From an uncultured Sphingomonadales bacterium (lineage in GTDB: Bacteria; Pseudomonadota; Alphaproteobacteria; Sphingomonadales; Sphingomonadaceae), in contig CAILBC010000022.1 in the NCBI GenBank assembly GCA_903832325.1, forward strand, positions 186,001 to 250,000: a DNA stretch of 64,000 nt. The letters run 5' to 3'. The translations under genes were made by a program, and so were the position numbers. The notes below the pieces were generated by a model. That model was not told the DNA's origin and did not search any database. It was given only the letters and a program-made list of their open reading frames with translations. Shown here piece after piece: positions 28,125 to 36,000 of the stretch (its first letter is position 1; the number at the start of each line of letters is the position of its first letter).

Positions 28125-28172
28125 CCCCCTTTCGGCCCCCCTTTCAGCACCCCTCTCAGGCCCCCTTTCAGA
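28125..28172. repeat. 12-bp tandem repeat, four copies, upstream of thrS
   Basis: Units CCCCCTTTCGGC, CCCCCTTTCAGC, ACCCCTCTCAGG and CCCCCTTTCAGA follow each other from 28125 to 28172. They lie in the short gap between the glycosyltransferase stop and thrS, probably in the thrS leader or promoter. Confidence 0.85.
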
Positions 28173-28257
28173 TTCCGCCGCTTTCTGCCAAAGCGGCGGC
28201 GACCGGCGCGCCACGATTGCGCATCGCGCGCCGCAAGCGAAAGCGAGTTTGACGTCC

Positions 28258-30255
28258 ATGTCCGAAGTGCTGAACATCACCCTGCCCGACGGTTCGGTTC
28301 GCGAAGTCGCGCCCGGCACCACCCCGGCGCAGATTGCCGCAGCAATCGGCCCTGGCCTGGCCAAAGCGGCAATCGGCGCGCGCGTGGATGGCGAACTGGT
28401 CGATATCACCCGCCCGCTGGACCGCGATGCGCACCTGGCGCTGGTGACCGCGCGCGATGAGGCCGATGCGCTGGAACTGGTGCGCCACGATTTCGCGCAT
28501 GTTCTGGCAGAGGCGGTGCAGGCGCTGTTTCCCGGCACGCAGATCACGTTTGGCCCATCGACCGATGACGGGTTCTATTACGATTTTGCGCCCGCAGCGC
28601 GCCCCTTTACCGAAGACGATCTGCCCGCGATCGAGGCGGAAATGCGCAAGATCATCGCCGCGGACAAGCCGCTGCGCCGCGAAGTGTGGAACCGCGCCGA
28701 CCTGATCGCCCGGTGGCAGGCCAGCGGCGAAAGCTTCAAGGCGCAGTGGGCCGCCGAATTGCCCGAAGGCGAAGACCTGACGGTATACTGGTCGGGTGAT
28801 GACTGGTTCGACATGTGCCGCGGGCCACACCTGGCCTCCACCGGCCGGCTCGATCCGGCCGCGTTCAGGCTGACGCGCGTATCGGGCGCCTATTGGCGCG
28901 GCGATCAGAACAATGCCATGCTCAGCCGCATCTATGGCACCGGCTGGCTCAACAAAAAGCAGCTTGATGCGCACCTGACCCGGCTGGAAGAAGCAGCCAG
29001 GCGCGACCACCGCAAGCTGGGGGCGGAAATGGACTTGTTCCATCTTCAGGCCGAAGCGCACGGATCGGTGTTCTGGCACCCCAAGGGCTATCGCATCTGG
29101 CGCGAGCTGGAATCCTATATGCGCCGCGCGATCGATGGCGCCGGCTATCGCGAGGTGAAAACCCCGCAAGTGATGGATGCGCGCCAGTGGGAGGCATCGG
29201 GCCACTGGGGCAAATATCGCGAAAACATGTTCGTGATCCCCGATGAAGTGCCCAATGTGGACGATGAAGGCCCGCTGGTGTCCGATGACGCCGCGTGGAT
29301 GGCGCTGAAGCCGATGAATTGCCCCGCGCATGTGCTGATTTTCCGCCAGGGGATCAAATCGTACCGCGAACTGCCCCTGCGCCTGTATGAAAACGGCTGC
29401 TGCCACCGCAACGAACCGCACGGCGCGCTGCACGGGCTGATGCGCGTGCGCCAGTTTACCCAGGACGACGCGCACATTTTCTGCCGCGAAGACCAGATCG
29501 TGGACGAAGTGCGCAATTTCTGCGCGCTGGCCGATCGGATCTACAAGGATTTCGGCTTCACTTACGCGATCAAGCTGGCGCTGCGCCCCGAAAAGCGGTT
29601 TGGCAGTGAGGCGATGTGGGACCAGGCCGAGGCCGAACTGCGCGCCGCCGTGGTTGCCGCGGGCCTCGCCACGCCGGCCTATGGCTGGGAAGAACTGCCG
29701 GGCGAAGGCGCGTTCTATGCGCCAAAGCTGGAATGGCATCTGACCGACGCGATCGGCCGCACCTGGCAGGTGGGTACGATCCAGTCGGACCGCGTGCTGC
29801 CCGAACGGCTGGATGCCAGCTATATCGCCGAAGATGGCGAACGGCACCGCCCGGTCATGCTGCACCGCGCGATTTTCGGATCTTACGAACGCTTCATCGG
29901 CATCCTGATCGAACATTTCGCCGGCCGCCTGCCGACCTGGCTCGCCCCGGTGCAGGCCGTGGTGGCAACGATCGTGTCAGACGCCGATGGCTATGCGCAA
30001 AGCGCGGTCGCCACGCTGGCCGCCGCGGGCATTCGTGTGGAAAGCGACCTGCGCAACGAAAAGATCAATTACAAAGTGCGCGAACATTCGCTGCAGAAAG
30101 TGCCGTTCCTGCTGGTGGTGGGCAAGCGCGAAGCCGAAGAGGGCACTGTGGCAATCCGCCGGCTGGGTGATCCGCAACAGCAGGTGGTCACTCTGCCCGA
30201 AGCGGTGGCGCTGTTGCGCGCCGAAGCAACCGCGCCCGATCTGGCGAACGCCTGA
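28258..30255 (+). CDS. thrS: Threonyl-tRNA synthetase
   Basis: 665 residues from the ATG at 28258. It charges tRNA-Thr. Domains in order are an N-terminal TGS domain ([17 protein letters not shown]), the editing domain with HDFAH (HxxxH) and [12 protein letters not shown], and the class II catalytic core with the zinc ligands in [15 protein letters not shown] and DAHIFC. The C-terminal anticodon-binding domain starts near [12 protein letters not shown]. Length is normal. The leader carries a 12-bp tandem repeat (28125-28172). Confidence 0.97.
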   Translation: MSEVLNITLPDGSVREVAPGTTPAQIAAAIGPGLAKAAIGARVDGELVDITRPLDRDAHLALVTARDEADALELVRHDFAHVLAEAVQALFPGTQITFGPSTDDGFYYDFAPAARPFTEDDLPAIEAEMRKIIAADKPLRREVWNRADLIARWQASGESFKAQWAAELPEGEDLTVYWSGDDWFDMCRGPHLASTGRLDPAAFRLTRVSGAYWRGDQNNAMLSRIYGTGWLNKKQLDAHLTRLEEAARRDHRKLGAEMDLFHLQAEAHGSVFWHPKGYRIWRELESYMRRAIDGAGYREVKTPQVMDARQWEASGHWGKYRENMFVIPDEVPNVDDEGPLVSDDAAWMALKPMNCPAHVLIFRQGIKSYRELPLRLYENGCCHRNEPHGALHGLMRVRQFTQDDAHIFCREDQIVDEVRNFCALADRIYKDFGFTYAIKLALRPEKRFGSEAMWDQAEAELRAAVVAAGLATPAYGWEELPGEGAFYAPKLEWHLTDAIGRTWQVGTIQSDRVLPERLDASYIAEDGERHRPVMLHRAIFGSYERFIGILIEHFAGRLPTWLAPVQAVVATIVSDADGYAQSAVATLAAAGIRVESDLRNEKINYKVREHSLQKVPFLLVVGKREAEEGTVAIRRLGDPQQQVVTLPEAVALLRAEATAPDLANA

Positions 30256-30399
30256 GCGCAGTCCGACAGAAAGCCAGACCCCGCAGTCCAGCCGCGCGTT
30301 TTTGGGCTGGGCGGCGCGGCGCGGTGTAACACTGCCTTAAACCAACCTATGGCATAACCGAATCCGTTAAGAGTAACCCTCATTTCGGATTCGCGCACG

Positions 30400-31350
30400 A
30401 TGATGCAATTCCGTTTCCTGCCCGATGGCGCCGTGGTCGACGGCGCGATCAGTGAAGATGCCGTGCTGGCGCTGCGCCGCCGGATCTGGCCCGACGGGGT
30501 GGTCGACATCACCGAAGTCGAAGAAATCCTTGCCATAAATGACGAAGTGCGCGCGCCCGGCCGGGCGTGGATCGATTTCTTTGTCGAAGCGGTGAGCGAG
30601 TTCCTGATCACCACCAGCCACCCGCGCGGCCACCTTTCGGAAACGCAGGCCGACTGGCTGATCGTGCGGATGGACCGCGACGGGCGGCTCGATTCGCCGG
30701 CGAAGCTCGAATTGCTGGTCCACCTGCTGGAAAAATGCGATTCCACGCCGGAACGGATGAAATCCTATATTCTGGTGCAGATCGAACGCGCCGTGGTGTT
30801 CGGCGCCGGGCCGACGCGCGGCGAGGCCGATCCGGCCGGGCAGATCACCGCGGCCGAATGCGCATTGTTGCGCCGCGTGATCTTTGCCCCCGGCGGCTTT
30901 GGCCCGGCACGGGTGAGCGCGGAAGAGGCCGAAATGCTGTTCCGCGTCAAGGATGCGACACTGGGCAGCGACAATGCCCCGGAATGGAAGACGCTGTTTG
31001 TCCAGGGCGTCGCCAATTACCTGCAGGGCTGGCAGGGCCTGGCGATGCCCACCCCCGAACAGGAGGCCGCGCATGAACGCTTTCTCGCCAGCCGCGATGA
31101 AGGCATCGGCGGATTCCTGATGCGCATGGTGCGCACCACGCCCAACGGGCTGATGTCGTCACTGCGCACCGGCGGATTTGGCCGCCGCGCACCGCAACGC
31201 GACCATGTGGCCGAAGAACGCGCCGATTTCGCCGTGACCCCGGCCGAACAGCACTGGCTCGACGCCCATGTCGAAGCCGATGGCAAAGTTGACGAACTGG
31301 AAGCCGCGCTGATCGCGTTTCTGCACGAAGAGCAAGCCCCCCGGGGCTGA
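30400..31350 (+). CDS. Conserved hypothetical protein with internal duplication of an acidic helical module
   Basis: 316 residues, ATG at 30400. No named family is recognised. The sequence is internally duplicated. Residues 17-70 (ISEDAVLALRRRIW...VEEILAIND...FFVEAVSEFLI) align with 149-208 (ITAAECALLRRVIF...AEEAEMLFRVKD...LFVQGVANYL). Residues 79-110 (LSETQADWL...MDRDGRLD) align with 279-309 (VTPAEQHWL...VEADGKVD). Three or four segments have the pattern D-G-x-[VL]-D followed by an acidic helix, recalling EF-hand or TerB-like metal-binding loops but without canonical spacing. It has no signal peptide or membrane helix. The PilZ gene follows after 5 bp and is probably co-transcribed. Confidence 0.7.
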   Translation: MMQFRFLPDGAVVDGAISEDAVLALRRRIWPDGVVDITEVEEILAINDEVRAPGRAWIDFFVEAVSEFLITTSHPRGHLSETQADWLIVRMDRDGRLDSPAKLELLVHLLEKCDSTPERMKSYILVQIERAVVFGAGPTRGEADPAGQITAAECALLRRVIFAPGGFGPARVSAEEAEMLFRVKDATLGSDNAPEWKTLFVQGVANYLQGWQGLAMPTPEQEAAHERFLASRDEGIGGFLMRMVRTTPNGLMSSLRTGGFGRRAPQRDHVAEERADFAVTPAEQHWLDAHVEADGKVDELEAALIAFLHEEQAPRG

Positions 31351-31355
31351 CCGCG

Positions 31356-31748
31356 ATGGAACGCAAACGCAATATCCAGCCCGAAGCCGCGCGCCGCCGC
31401 GCCGAAGCCGCCGCGCGCCGCGCGCAGGCCGCGCTCCATACCAGCCCGGCCAATGATGACCGTCGCGCCCATCTGCGCCAGGAAAACGCAATCCCGGGCA
31501 AGCCCGTGCCGGTGCGGCTGGTCGATCTTTCGGCGCACGGCTGCTGCCTGGGCTTTGCCGACAGGGCCGATTACCGCCCGGGCCAGTTCATCCGCCTGGG
31601 CTTTGCCGGCGGCAGCCAGGCAATCAGCGCGATCGTGCGCTGGACCGAAGGCCTGCGCATCGGCGCCGAATTCACCCACGCCTTGTCGATGGACCGCATC
31701 GACGCGATCATGGGTGGGGGGGAAAATCCGCTGGTCGGCCTGCTTTGA
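31356..31748 (+). CDS. PilZ-domain protein
   Basis: 130 residues. After a basic, Ala/Arg-rich helical N-terminus (residues 5-30), a PilZ fold begins with DDRRAHLRQEN. It contains the VRLVDLSAHGCCLGF motif (the D/NxSxxG element) and IRLGFAGG, IVRWTEGLRIGAEF. PilZ domains bind cyclic di-GMP through an RxxxR and the D/NxSxxG motif. Here the arginine motif appears only as RRAHLR, so binding is plausible but not certain. It lies 5 bp after the duplicated-module protein and converges on sufA. Confidence 0.8.
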   Translation: MERKRNIQPEAARRRAEAAARRAQAALHTSPANDDRRAHLRQENAIPGKPVPVRLVDLSAHGCCLGFADRADYRPGQFIRLGFAGGSQAISAIVRWTEGLRIGAEFTHALSMDRIDAIMGGGENPLVGLL

Positions 31749-31771
31749 TCAGACCTGCCGTTGGCACAAAG

Positions 31772-31789
31772 CCGTCTGAAATCAGACGG
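31772..31789. terminator. Hairpin between convergent PilZ and sufA genes, overlapping the sufA stop
   Basis: CCGTCTGA (31772-31779) and TCAGACGG (31782-31789) form a perfect 8-bp stem with an AA loop. The TGA of sufA is inside the stem. The hairpin is followed by short T-rich stretches on the minus strand; it may end both transcripts. Confidence 0.55.
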
Positions 31790-32150
31790 TAAAGCTTTCA
31801 CCGCAGCCGCACGTGCCCTTGGCATTGGGGTTGGCAAACGTGAAGCCGGCCTGAAAATCGTCCTCCACCCAATCCATCGTGCTGCCGATCAGATAGAGCA
31901 CCGATCCGCCATCGATGAACAGCGTGCCGCCGGGCGTATCGATGCGTTCGTCCATGGCGCTGGCCCCGGTCACATAATCCACCGAATAGGCAAGGCCCGA
32001 ACAGCCGCGGCGCGGGGTGGACAGCTTTACCCCGATGGCATCGGCAGGGGCCTGCGCCATCAGATCGGCAATGCGCGCCTGTGCGGCCGCGGTCAGCACC
32101 ACGGCAGCGGGGCGTTCGCGCACGGCGCGCGGGCGGGTCACGGTGTCCAT
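31782..32150 (-). CDS. sufA: Iron-sulfur cluster A-type carrier
   Basis: 122 residues from the ATG at 32150, ten bases after GGGGA. A GTG at 32156 overlapping the sufT stop is an alternative. The three conserved cysteines of A-type carriers are present in GCSGLAY and GTCGCGESF near the C-terminus. It receives an assembled Fe-S cluster from SufBCD and passes it to target proteins. It is the last gene of the suf operon. Confidence 0.92.
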   Translation of the reverse strand: MDTVTRPRAVRERPAAVVLTAAAQARIADLMAQAPADAIGVKLSTPRRGCSGLAYSVDYVTGASAMDERIDTPGGTLFIDGGSVLYLIGSTMDWVEDDFQAGFTFANPNAKGTCGCGESFTV

Positions 32151-32152
32151 GG

Positions 32153-32671
32153 TCACAACATCCCCAGTTCAAGCTTGGCGTCGTCGCTCATCTTCTGCGG
32201 GTCCCACGGCGGGTCCCAGACAAGATTGACCTCCGCATCGCGCACCCCGGGTACCGAGGCGACGCGCAGTTCCACCTCGGCCGGCATGGTTTCGGCCACC
32301 GGGCAGTGCGGCGTGGTCAGCGTCATCGCCACCGCGGCATGGCCATCGCTGTCGATCTCCACCCCGTAAATCAGCCCCAGGTCGTAGATATTGACCGGAA
32401 TTTCCGGATCATAGATTTCGCGAAGCGCAGCAACCACGGCTTCATAGACATCGCCGCCCGGTTCGTGCGCGCCCGCGCCCTGCGGCCGTTCGGCCAGAAA
32501 ACCTTCGAGATAGTCGCGCTTGCGGCCAAGCGTTTCGGCCAATGTTTCAGCCGGCAGTGTTTCGCCCGGCAATGTTTCTGCAGGCGTCTCGGCAACATCC
32601 TCGACATGCGCGCGCGGCGGCGCGTCGACGGCGGTCACTTCCTCGATGATGAACTTGCGTTCCTCGGTCAT
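32153..32671 (-). CDS. sufT: SufT-like Fe-S maturation protein (MIP18/DUF59 domain)
   Basis: 172 residues from the ATG at 32671, which overlaps the sufS stop (ATGA). The C-terminal 100 residues are a DUF59 domain: LREIYDPEIPVNIYDLGLIYGV, then LTTPHCPVAETMPAEVE and VWDPPWDPQKMSDDAKLELGML. The conserved cysteine (PHCP) is present. SufT proteins help mature Fe-S enzymes. The N-terminal linker carries a repeated PAETL-type sequence made by a 15-bp tandem repeat (32540-32584). It lies between sufS and sufA. Confidence 0.88.
   Translation of the reverse strand: MTEERKFIIEEVTAVDAPPRAHVEDVAETPAETLPGETLPAETLAETLGRKRDYLEGFLAERPQGAGAHEPGGDVYEAVVAALREIYDPEIPVNIYDLGLIYGVEIDSDGHAAVAMTLTTPHCPVAETMPAEVELRVASVPGVRDAEVNLVWDPPWDPQKMSDDAKLELGML
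32540..32584. repeat. 15-bp tandem repeat, three copies, inside sufT
   Basis: Units at 32540-32554, 32555-32569 and 32570-32584 follow the pattern CARTGTTTCNSCMGG. They encode repeats of five residues (P-[AG]-E-T-L) in the linker before the DUF59 domain. Confidence 0.85.
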
Positions 32672-33876
32672 GCGAAAATCCTCAAGGTCCGTTCGATACC
32701 GCGCACCAGCGCCGCGATATCGCTTTCGTCGTTGTACAGGGCAAAACTGGCGCGGGCGGTGGCCGGCACCCCCAGATGGGCCATCAAGGGCTGGGCGCAA
32801 TGGTGCCCGGCGCGGATCGCGACATTTTCCTCATCGAGGATCGTGCCCAGATCGTGCGGGTGCACGCCCTCGATGGCAAAGCTGACAATCCCCGCGCTGT
32901 CTTCGGGGCCGAACAGGCGCACCGCGTTCAGCCGGCCCAGCGCATCGCGCGCCGTGGCGACCAGCGCGGATTCGTGCGCGTGGATTGCCGCCAGCCCCTT
33001 TGCCCGCACCCAGTCTGCGGCCACGCCAAACCCGATCGCCTCGACAATCGCCGGCGTGCCCGCCTCAAACCGTTGCGGCGCGGGGGCCCAGGAGGTTTCG
33101 GCAAACGACACGCGGTCGATCATCGATCCGCCGCCCTGCCACGGCGGCATCGCCGCCAGAATGTCGGGCCGCGCCCACAGCGCGCCGATCCCGGTGGGGC
33201 CATAAAGCTTGTGCGCGGAAAAGGCGTAGAAATCACAACCAAGCGCGGCAACATCGACCGGCACGCGGGACACCGCCTGGCACCCGTCGATCAGAATCAG
33301 CGCACCCACGCCATGCGCCAGCGCCGCCGCGCGCGCGACATCGAGCACACCGCCCAGCACATTGGACACGTGGGCAAAGGCCACCAGCTTGTGCGCCGGG
33401 GTCAGCATCGCGGCGGCGGCATCCAGATCGATCCGGCCGTCGTCGGTCAGCGGGCAGACATCGATGGTGATGCCGGTTGCCGCGCGGATCAATTGCCAGG
33501 GCACGATGTTGGAATGGTGTTCCAGTTGCGACAGCAGCACCCGGTCGCCCGGTTTCAGATTGGCCAGGCCCCAGCTTTGCGCCACCAGGTTGATCGCTTC
33601 GGTGGCGCCGCGGGTAAACACCAGTTCGTCTTCGGCGCCGCCGATCAGCCCCGCAACCTGCCGCCGCGCCGCCTCATAGGCCATGGTCATGTCCGCCGAC
33701 CGCGCATAAAGCCCGCGATGCACCGTGGCATAATCGGGGCCCATGGCGCGCGACACCGCATCGATCACCGCATTGGGCTTTTGCGCGGTGGCCGCGCTGT
33801 CCAGATAGTGCCAGCGCGCACCATCGCGGGTGCGCAGCCCGGGGAACGTGTCCGCATGGTTCAGGGGGGCGTTCAC
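32668..33876 (-). CDS. sufS: Cysteine desulfurase
   Basis: 402 residues, ATG at 33876 overlapping the sufD stop. A PLP enzyme that takes sulfur from cysteine for Fe-S assembly. The PLP lysine is in FSAHKLYGPTG, the cofactor aspartate in ILIDGCQAVS, and the persulfide cysteine in RAGHHCAQPLM, the short loop typical of group II (SufS) enzymes. No sufE or sufU gene is in the operon; SufT and SufA follow. Confidence 0.95.
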   Translation of the reverse strand: MNAPLNHADTFPGLRTRDGARWHYLDSAATAQKPNAVIDAVSRAMGPDYATVHRGLYARSADMTMAYEAARRQVAGLIGGAEDELVFTRGATEAINLVAQSWGLANLKPGDRVLLSQLEHHSNIVPWQLIRAATGITIDVCPLTDDGRIDLDAAAAMLTPAHKLVAFAHVSNVLGGVLDVARAAALAHGVGALILIDGCQAVSRVPVDVAALGCDFYAFSAHKLYGPTGIGALWARPDILAAMPPWQGGGSMIDRVSFAETSWAPAPQRFEAGTPAIVEAIGFGVAADWVRAKGLAAIHAHESALVATARDALGRLNAVRLFGPEDSAGIVSFAIEGVHPHDLGTILDEENVAIRAGHHCAQPLMAHLGVPATARASFALYNDESDIAALVRGIERTLRIFA

Positions 33877-34604
33877 AGCACTGTCTCCAGCGCGGCAAGG
33901 GCGGCGGTGGTCAGGCGATCTTCGTCATGCGCGCCGACAAAGGCTTCGGCCAGAAACGCCTGAAGCATCAGCGCCTTGGCCGCGGCGGGCGGCAGGCCCC
34001 GGCTGGCAAGGTAGAACAGCGCATCCTTGTCGAGTTCGCCGATCGCGCAGCCATGCGCACATTTCACATCGTCGGCATGGATTTCCAGTTCTGGCCGGGC
34101 ATTGGCGGTCGCGCCGCGATCGAGCAGCATCGCGCGGATCGACTGGTTGCCATCGGTGCCGACGGCGCCCCGCGCCACGACCACGCGGCCCAGATAATTG
34201 CCCGTCGCGCGGCCTGCCAGCACCTGGCGCACGATCTGGTGCGAGGTGGCATCGGGTTCGGCATGGACCACTTCGGTCACGATTTCGACCGTTTGGTCGC
34301 CGGCGGCAAGCTGCGCCGCGCCGAATTCAAAGCGTGCGCCGCGCGCCAGCGTAACGCGCAAGGCCATGCGGCCATAGCCGCGCGCGGCGTTCAGCGCGTG
34401 GAACGCCAGATGCGCGCCTTCGCCCAGGGTGATCGTGATATCGCGCACTTCGGCGCCGGCGCCGTTCAGGATCAGCGTGTGCGCGGCCGTTTCGCCGGCT
34501 GCGAGCACGATCGTTTCGGGCGTGACCGGCCAGAGCGGGGCGAGCGCGCCCAGATCGGCATAGCGCCAGGCTTCGTCATGCCGGGTGGGCAGCGCCGCGG
34601 TCAT
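33873..34604 (-). CDS. sufD: Fe-S assembly scaffold protein SufD
   Basis: 243 residues. It forms the SufBC2D scaffold with SufB and SufC. The C-terminal beta-helix core is visible, with the conserved VKCAHGCAIGELD motif (Cys and His of the cluster-assembly site) and ALFYLASRGLPPAAAKALMLQAFLAEAF. It is much shorter than the enterobacterial protein because the N-terminal helical domain is reduced. The frame is clean, so this seems a lineage trait rather than damage. Both ends overlap neighbours by 4 bp. Confidence 0.9.
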   Translation of the reverse strand: MTAALPTRHDEAWRYADLGALAPLWPVTPETIVLAAGETAAHTLILNGAGAEVRDITITLGEGAHLAFHALNAARGYGRMALRVTLARGARFEFGAAQLAAGDQTVEIVTEVVHAEPDATSHQIVRQVLAGRATGNYLGRVVVARGAVGTDGNQSIRAMLLDRGATANARPELEIHADDVKCAHGCAIGELDKDALFYLASRGLPPAAAKALMLQAFLAEAFVGAHDEDRLTTAALAALETVL

Positions 34605-35350
34605 GCCACCACCGCCTCGTACCCGTGCTCTTCCAGTTCCAGCGCCAGGTCTGCCCCGCCCGACCGGACGATGCGGCCGGCGGCCAGCACGTGAACGAAA
34701 TCGGGTTTCACATGATCGAGCAGGCGCTGGTAATGCGTGATCAGCACCACCGCCTTGTCCGGCCGGCGCATGATCGCGTTGATCCCTTCGCCGCAGACTT
34801 TCAGCGCATCGATATCGAGCCCGCTATCGGTTTCATCGAGAATCGCCAGCTTTGGATCGAGAATGCCCATCTGCACCATCTCGGCGCGCTTTTTCTCGCC
34901 GCCCGAAAACCCGACATTGACCGGACGCTTCAGCATTTCGGCATCCAGTTTCAGCAGCGCGGCCTGTTCGCGCGCCAGTTTCAGAAACGCCCCGCCCGAC
35001 AGCGGCTCTTCGCCCCGCACCTTGCGCTGGGCATTGAGCGATTCGCGCAGGAACTGCACCATCGACACGCCGGGAATTTCGACCGGATACTGAAACCCCA
35101 GAAACAGCCCCGCTGCGGCACGTTCATGCGGCGCCAGCGCCAGCAGATCCTGCCCTTCGAACAGGACACTGCCCCCGGTCACGTCATAGCCCGGCCGCCC
35201 GCCCAGCGTATAGCCGAGCGTGGACTTGCCCGCGCCATTGGGCCCCATGATCGCGTGGATTTCCCCGGCATTGACGCTGAGCGACAGGCCCTTGAGGATC
35301 GGCTTGTCCGCGACAGTGGCAGAAAGGTCGGTAATCTGGAGCATGGTCAT
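34601..35350 (-). CDS. sufC: Fe-S assembly ATPase SufC
   Basis: 249 residues from the ATG at 35350 (another ATG two codons on). ABC-type ATPase of the SufBC2D complex: Walker A GPNGAGKSTL, signature GFSGGEKKRAEM, Walker B LAILDETDSGLDID. Length is normal. In many genomes sufC follows sufB directly. Here a 650-bp gap holding a DUF559 gene and palindromic repeats separates them. Confidence 0.96.
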   Translation of the reverse strand: MTMLQITDLSATVADKPILKGLSLSVNAGEIHAIMGPNGAGKSTLGYTLGGRPGYDVTGGSVLFEGQDLLALAPHERAAAGLFLGFQYPVEIPGVSMVQFLRESLNAQRKVRGEEPLSGGAFLKLAREQAALLKLDAEMLKRPVNVGFSGGEKKRAEMVQMGILDPKLAILDETDSGLDIDALKVCGEGINAIMRRPDKAVVLITHYQRLLDHVKPDFVHVLAAGRIVRSGGADLALELEEHGYEAVVA

Positions 35351-35384
35351 TTTACAAAATGTTCCAAGGAGTAAACGGCACGAT

Positions 35385-35415
35385 AAAGCCCCTCCCCTTC
35401 AGGGGATGGGTTTGG
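35385..35415. repeat. Palindromic direct repeat bordering the DUF559 gene, right-hand (sufC-side) copy
   Basis: Starts AAAGCCCCTCCCCTTCAGGG. Its first 22 bases are identical to those of the copy at 35923, 538 bp away on the other side of the DUF559 gene. The core CCCCTCCCC-TTCA-GGGGATGGG is a near-perfect stem-loop. Confidence 0.9.
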
Positions 35416-35429
35416 ATGGCGCGATTGGT

Positions 35430-35897
35430 TCATGCCGCGTCACCATCATGGCCTGCAGCGCTGGCCCAGCGATTTGGCGTTTGTTGAAGGACGGCGAGAA
35501 TATGCTGCGAAACGCCGTCCAGATTTGTCATCACATCGTGGTTGGTCACGCGCAGAACGCGCAACCCATAATCCGCCAGTGCCTGATCGCGCCGCGCATC
35601 ATGGTCCCCGTCGTGCGTGTCGCCATCCACTTCGACGATCAGCGCCTTTTGCGGGCACAGGAAATCGGCGATGTAGGGCCCGATCACCGCCTGGCGGCGA
35701 AACTTGTGGCCTTCCATCTGGCCGTTGGACAGCGCGTGCCACAGGCGTTTTTCAGGCTCGGTGGGGTACTTGCGCATGGCCGATGCCCGCGCGTTCAATT
35801 CCGCGATGATCCCGGCCGACAGGCCCCACCCCCGGCCCCTCCCCTGAATGGGAGGGGAGTTGAGGCGCCGCGAGTCCTCCATCGGTGTCAGGGTCAT
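35430..35897 (-). CDS. DUF559 (Vsr-like endonuclease fold) protein inserted in the suf operon
   Basis: 155 residues from the ATG at 35897; starts are uncertain (35924 is also open). The DUF559 core is complete: EKRLWHALSNGQMEGHKFRRQAVIGPYIADFLC, then LIVEVDGDTHDGDHDARRDQALADYGLRVLRV with the Glu/Asp residues expected for a PD-(D/E)xK/Vsr-type active site. DUF559 proteins are small predicted nucleases of unknown role. The N-terminal 30 residues (including SPPIQGRGRGWG) are simply a translation of a palindromic repeat copy. The gene interrupts sufB-sufC in the same direction and is bordered by 22-bp perfect direct repeats, which suggests a mobile unit. Confidence 0.85.
   Translation of the reverse strand: MTLTPMEDSRRLNSPPIQGRGRGWGLSAGIIAELNARASAMRKYPTEPEKRLWHALSNGQMEGHKFRRQAVIGPYIADFLCPQKALIVEVDGDTHDGDHDARRDQALADYGLRVLRVTNHDVMTNLDGVSQHILAVLQQTPNRWASAAGHDGDAA
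35834..35859. repeat. Palindromic repeat inside the 5' part of the DUF559 gene
   Basis: GCCCCTCCC-CTGAAT-GGGAGGGG lies within the DUF559 reading frame and is a relative of the flanking copies. It is in the opposite sense (TGAA rather than TTCA loop) and is followed on the minus strand by the same G/T-rich tail as copy 35923-35960. Confidence 0.8.
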
Positions 35898-35922
35898 TGC
35901 AGACACCCTTCGGCACGACCGC

Positions 35923-35960
35923 AAAGCCCCTCCCCTTCAGGGGAGGGGTTGGGGTGGGGC
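35923..35960. repeat. Palindromic direct repeat bordering the DUF559 gene, sufB-side copy
   Basis: Begins AAAGCCCCTCCCCTTCAGGG and continues GGAGGGG then TTGGGGTGGGGC. Its first 22 bases repeat exactly those at 35385. The stem CCCCTCCCC / GGGGAGGGG is perfect. Confidence 0.9.
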
Positions 35961-36000
35961 CGTGCCCTGCGCGCCGACGCTGCAAAGGCAACCCGGTCAA

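Noticed and set aside
33873..34604. Possible truncation of SufD
   Set aside because: The protein is short but the frame is clean, overlaps both neighbours by 4 bp, and keeps the catalytic region, so a reduced N-terminal domain is the simpler reading.
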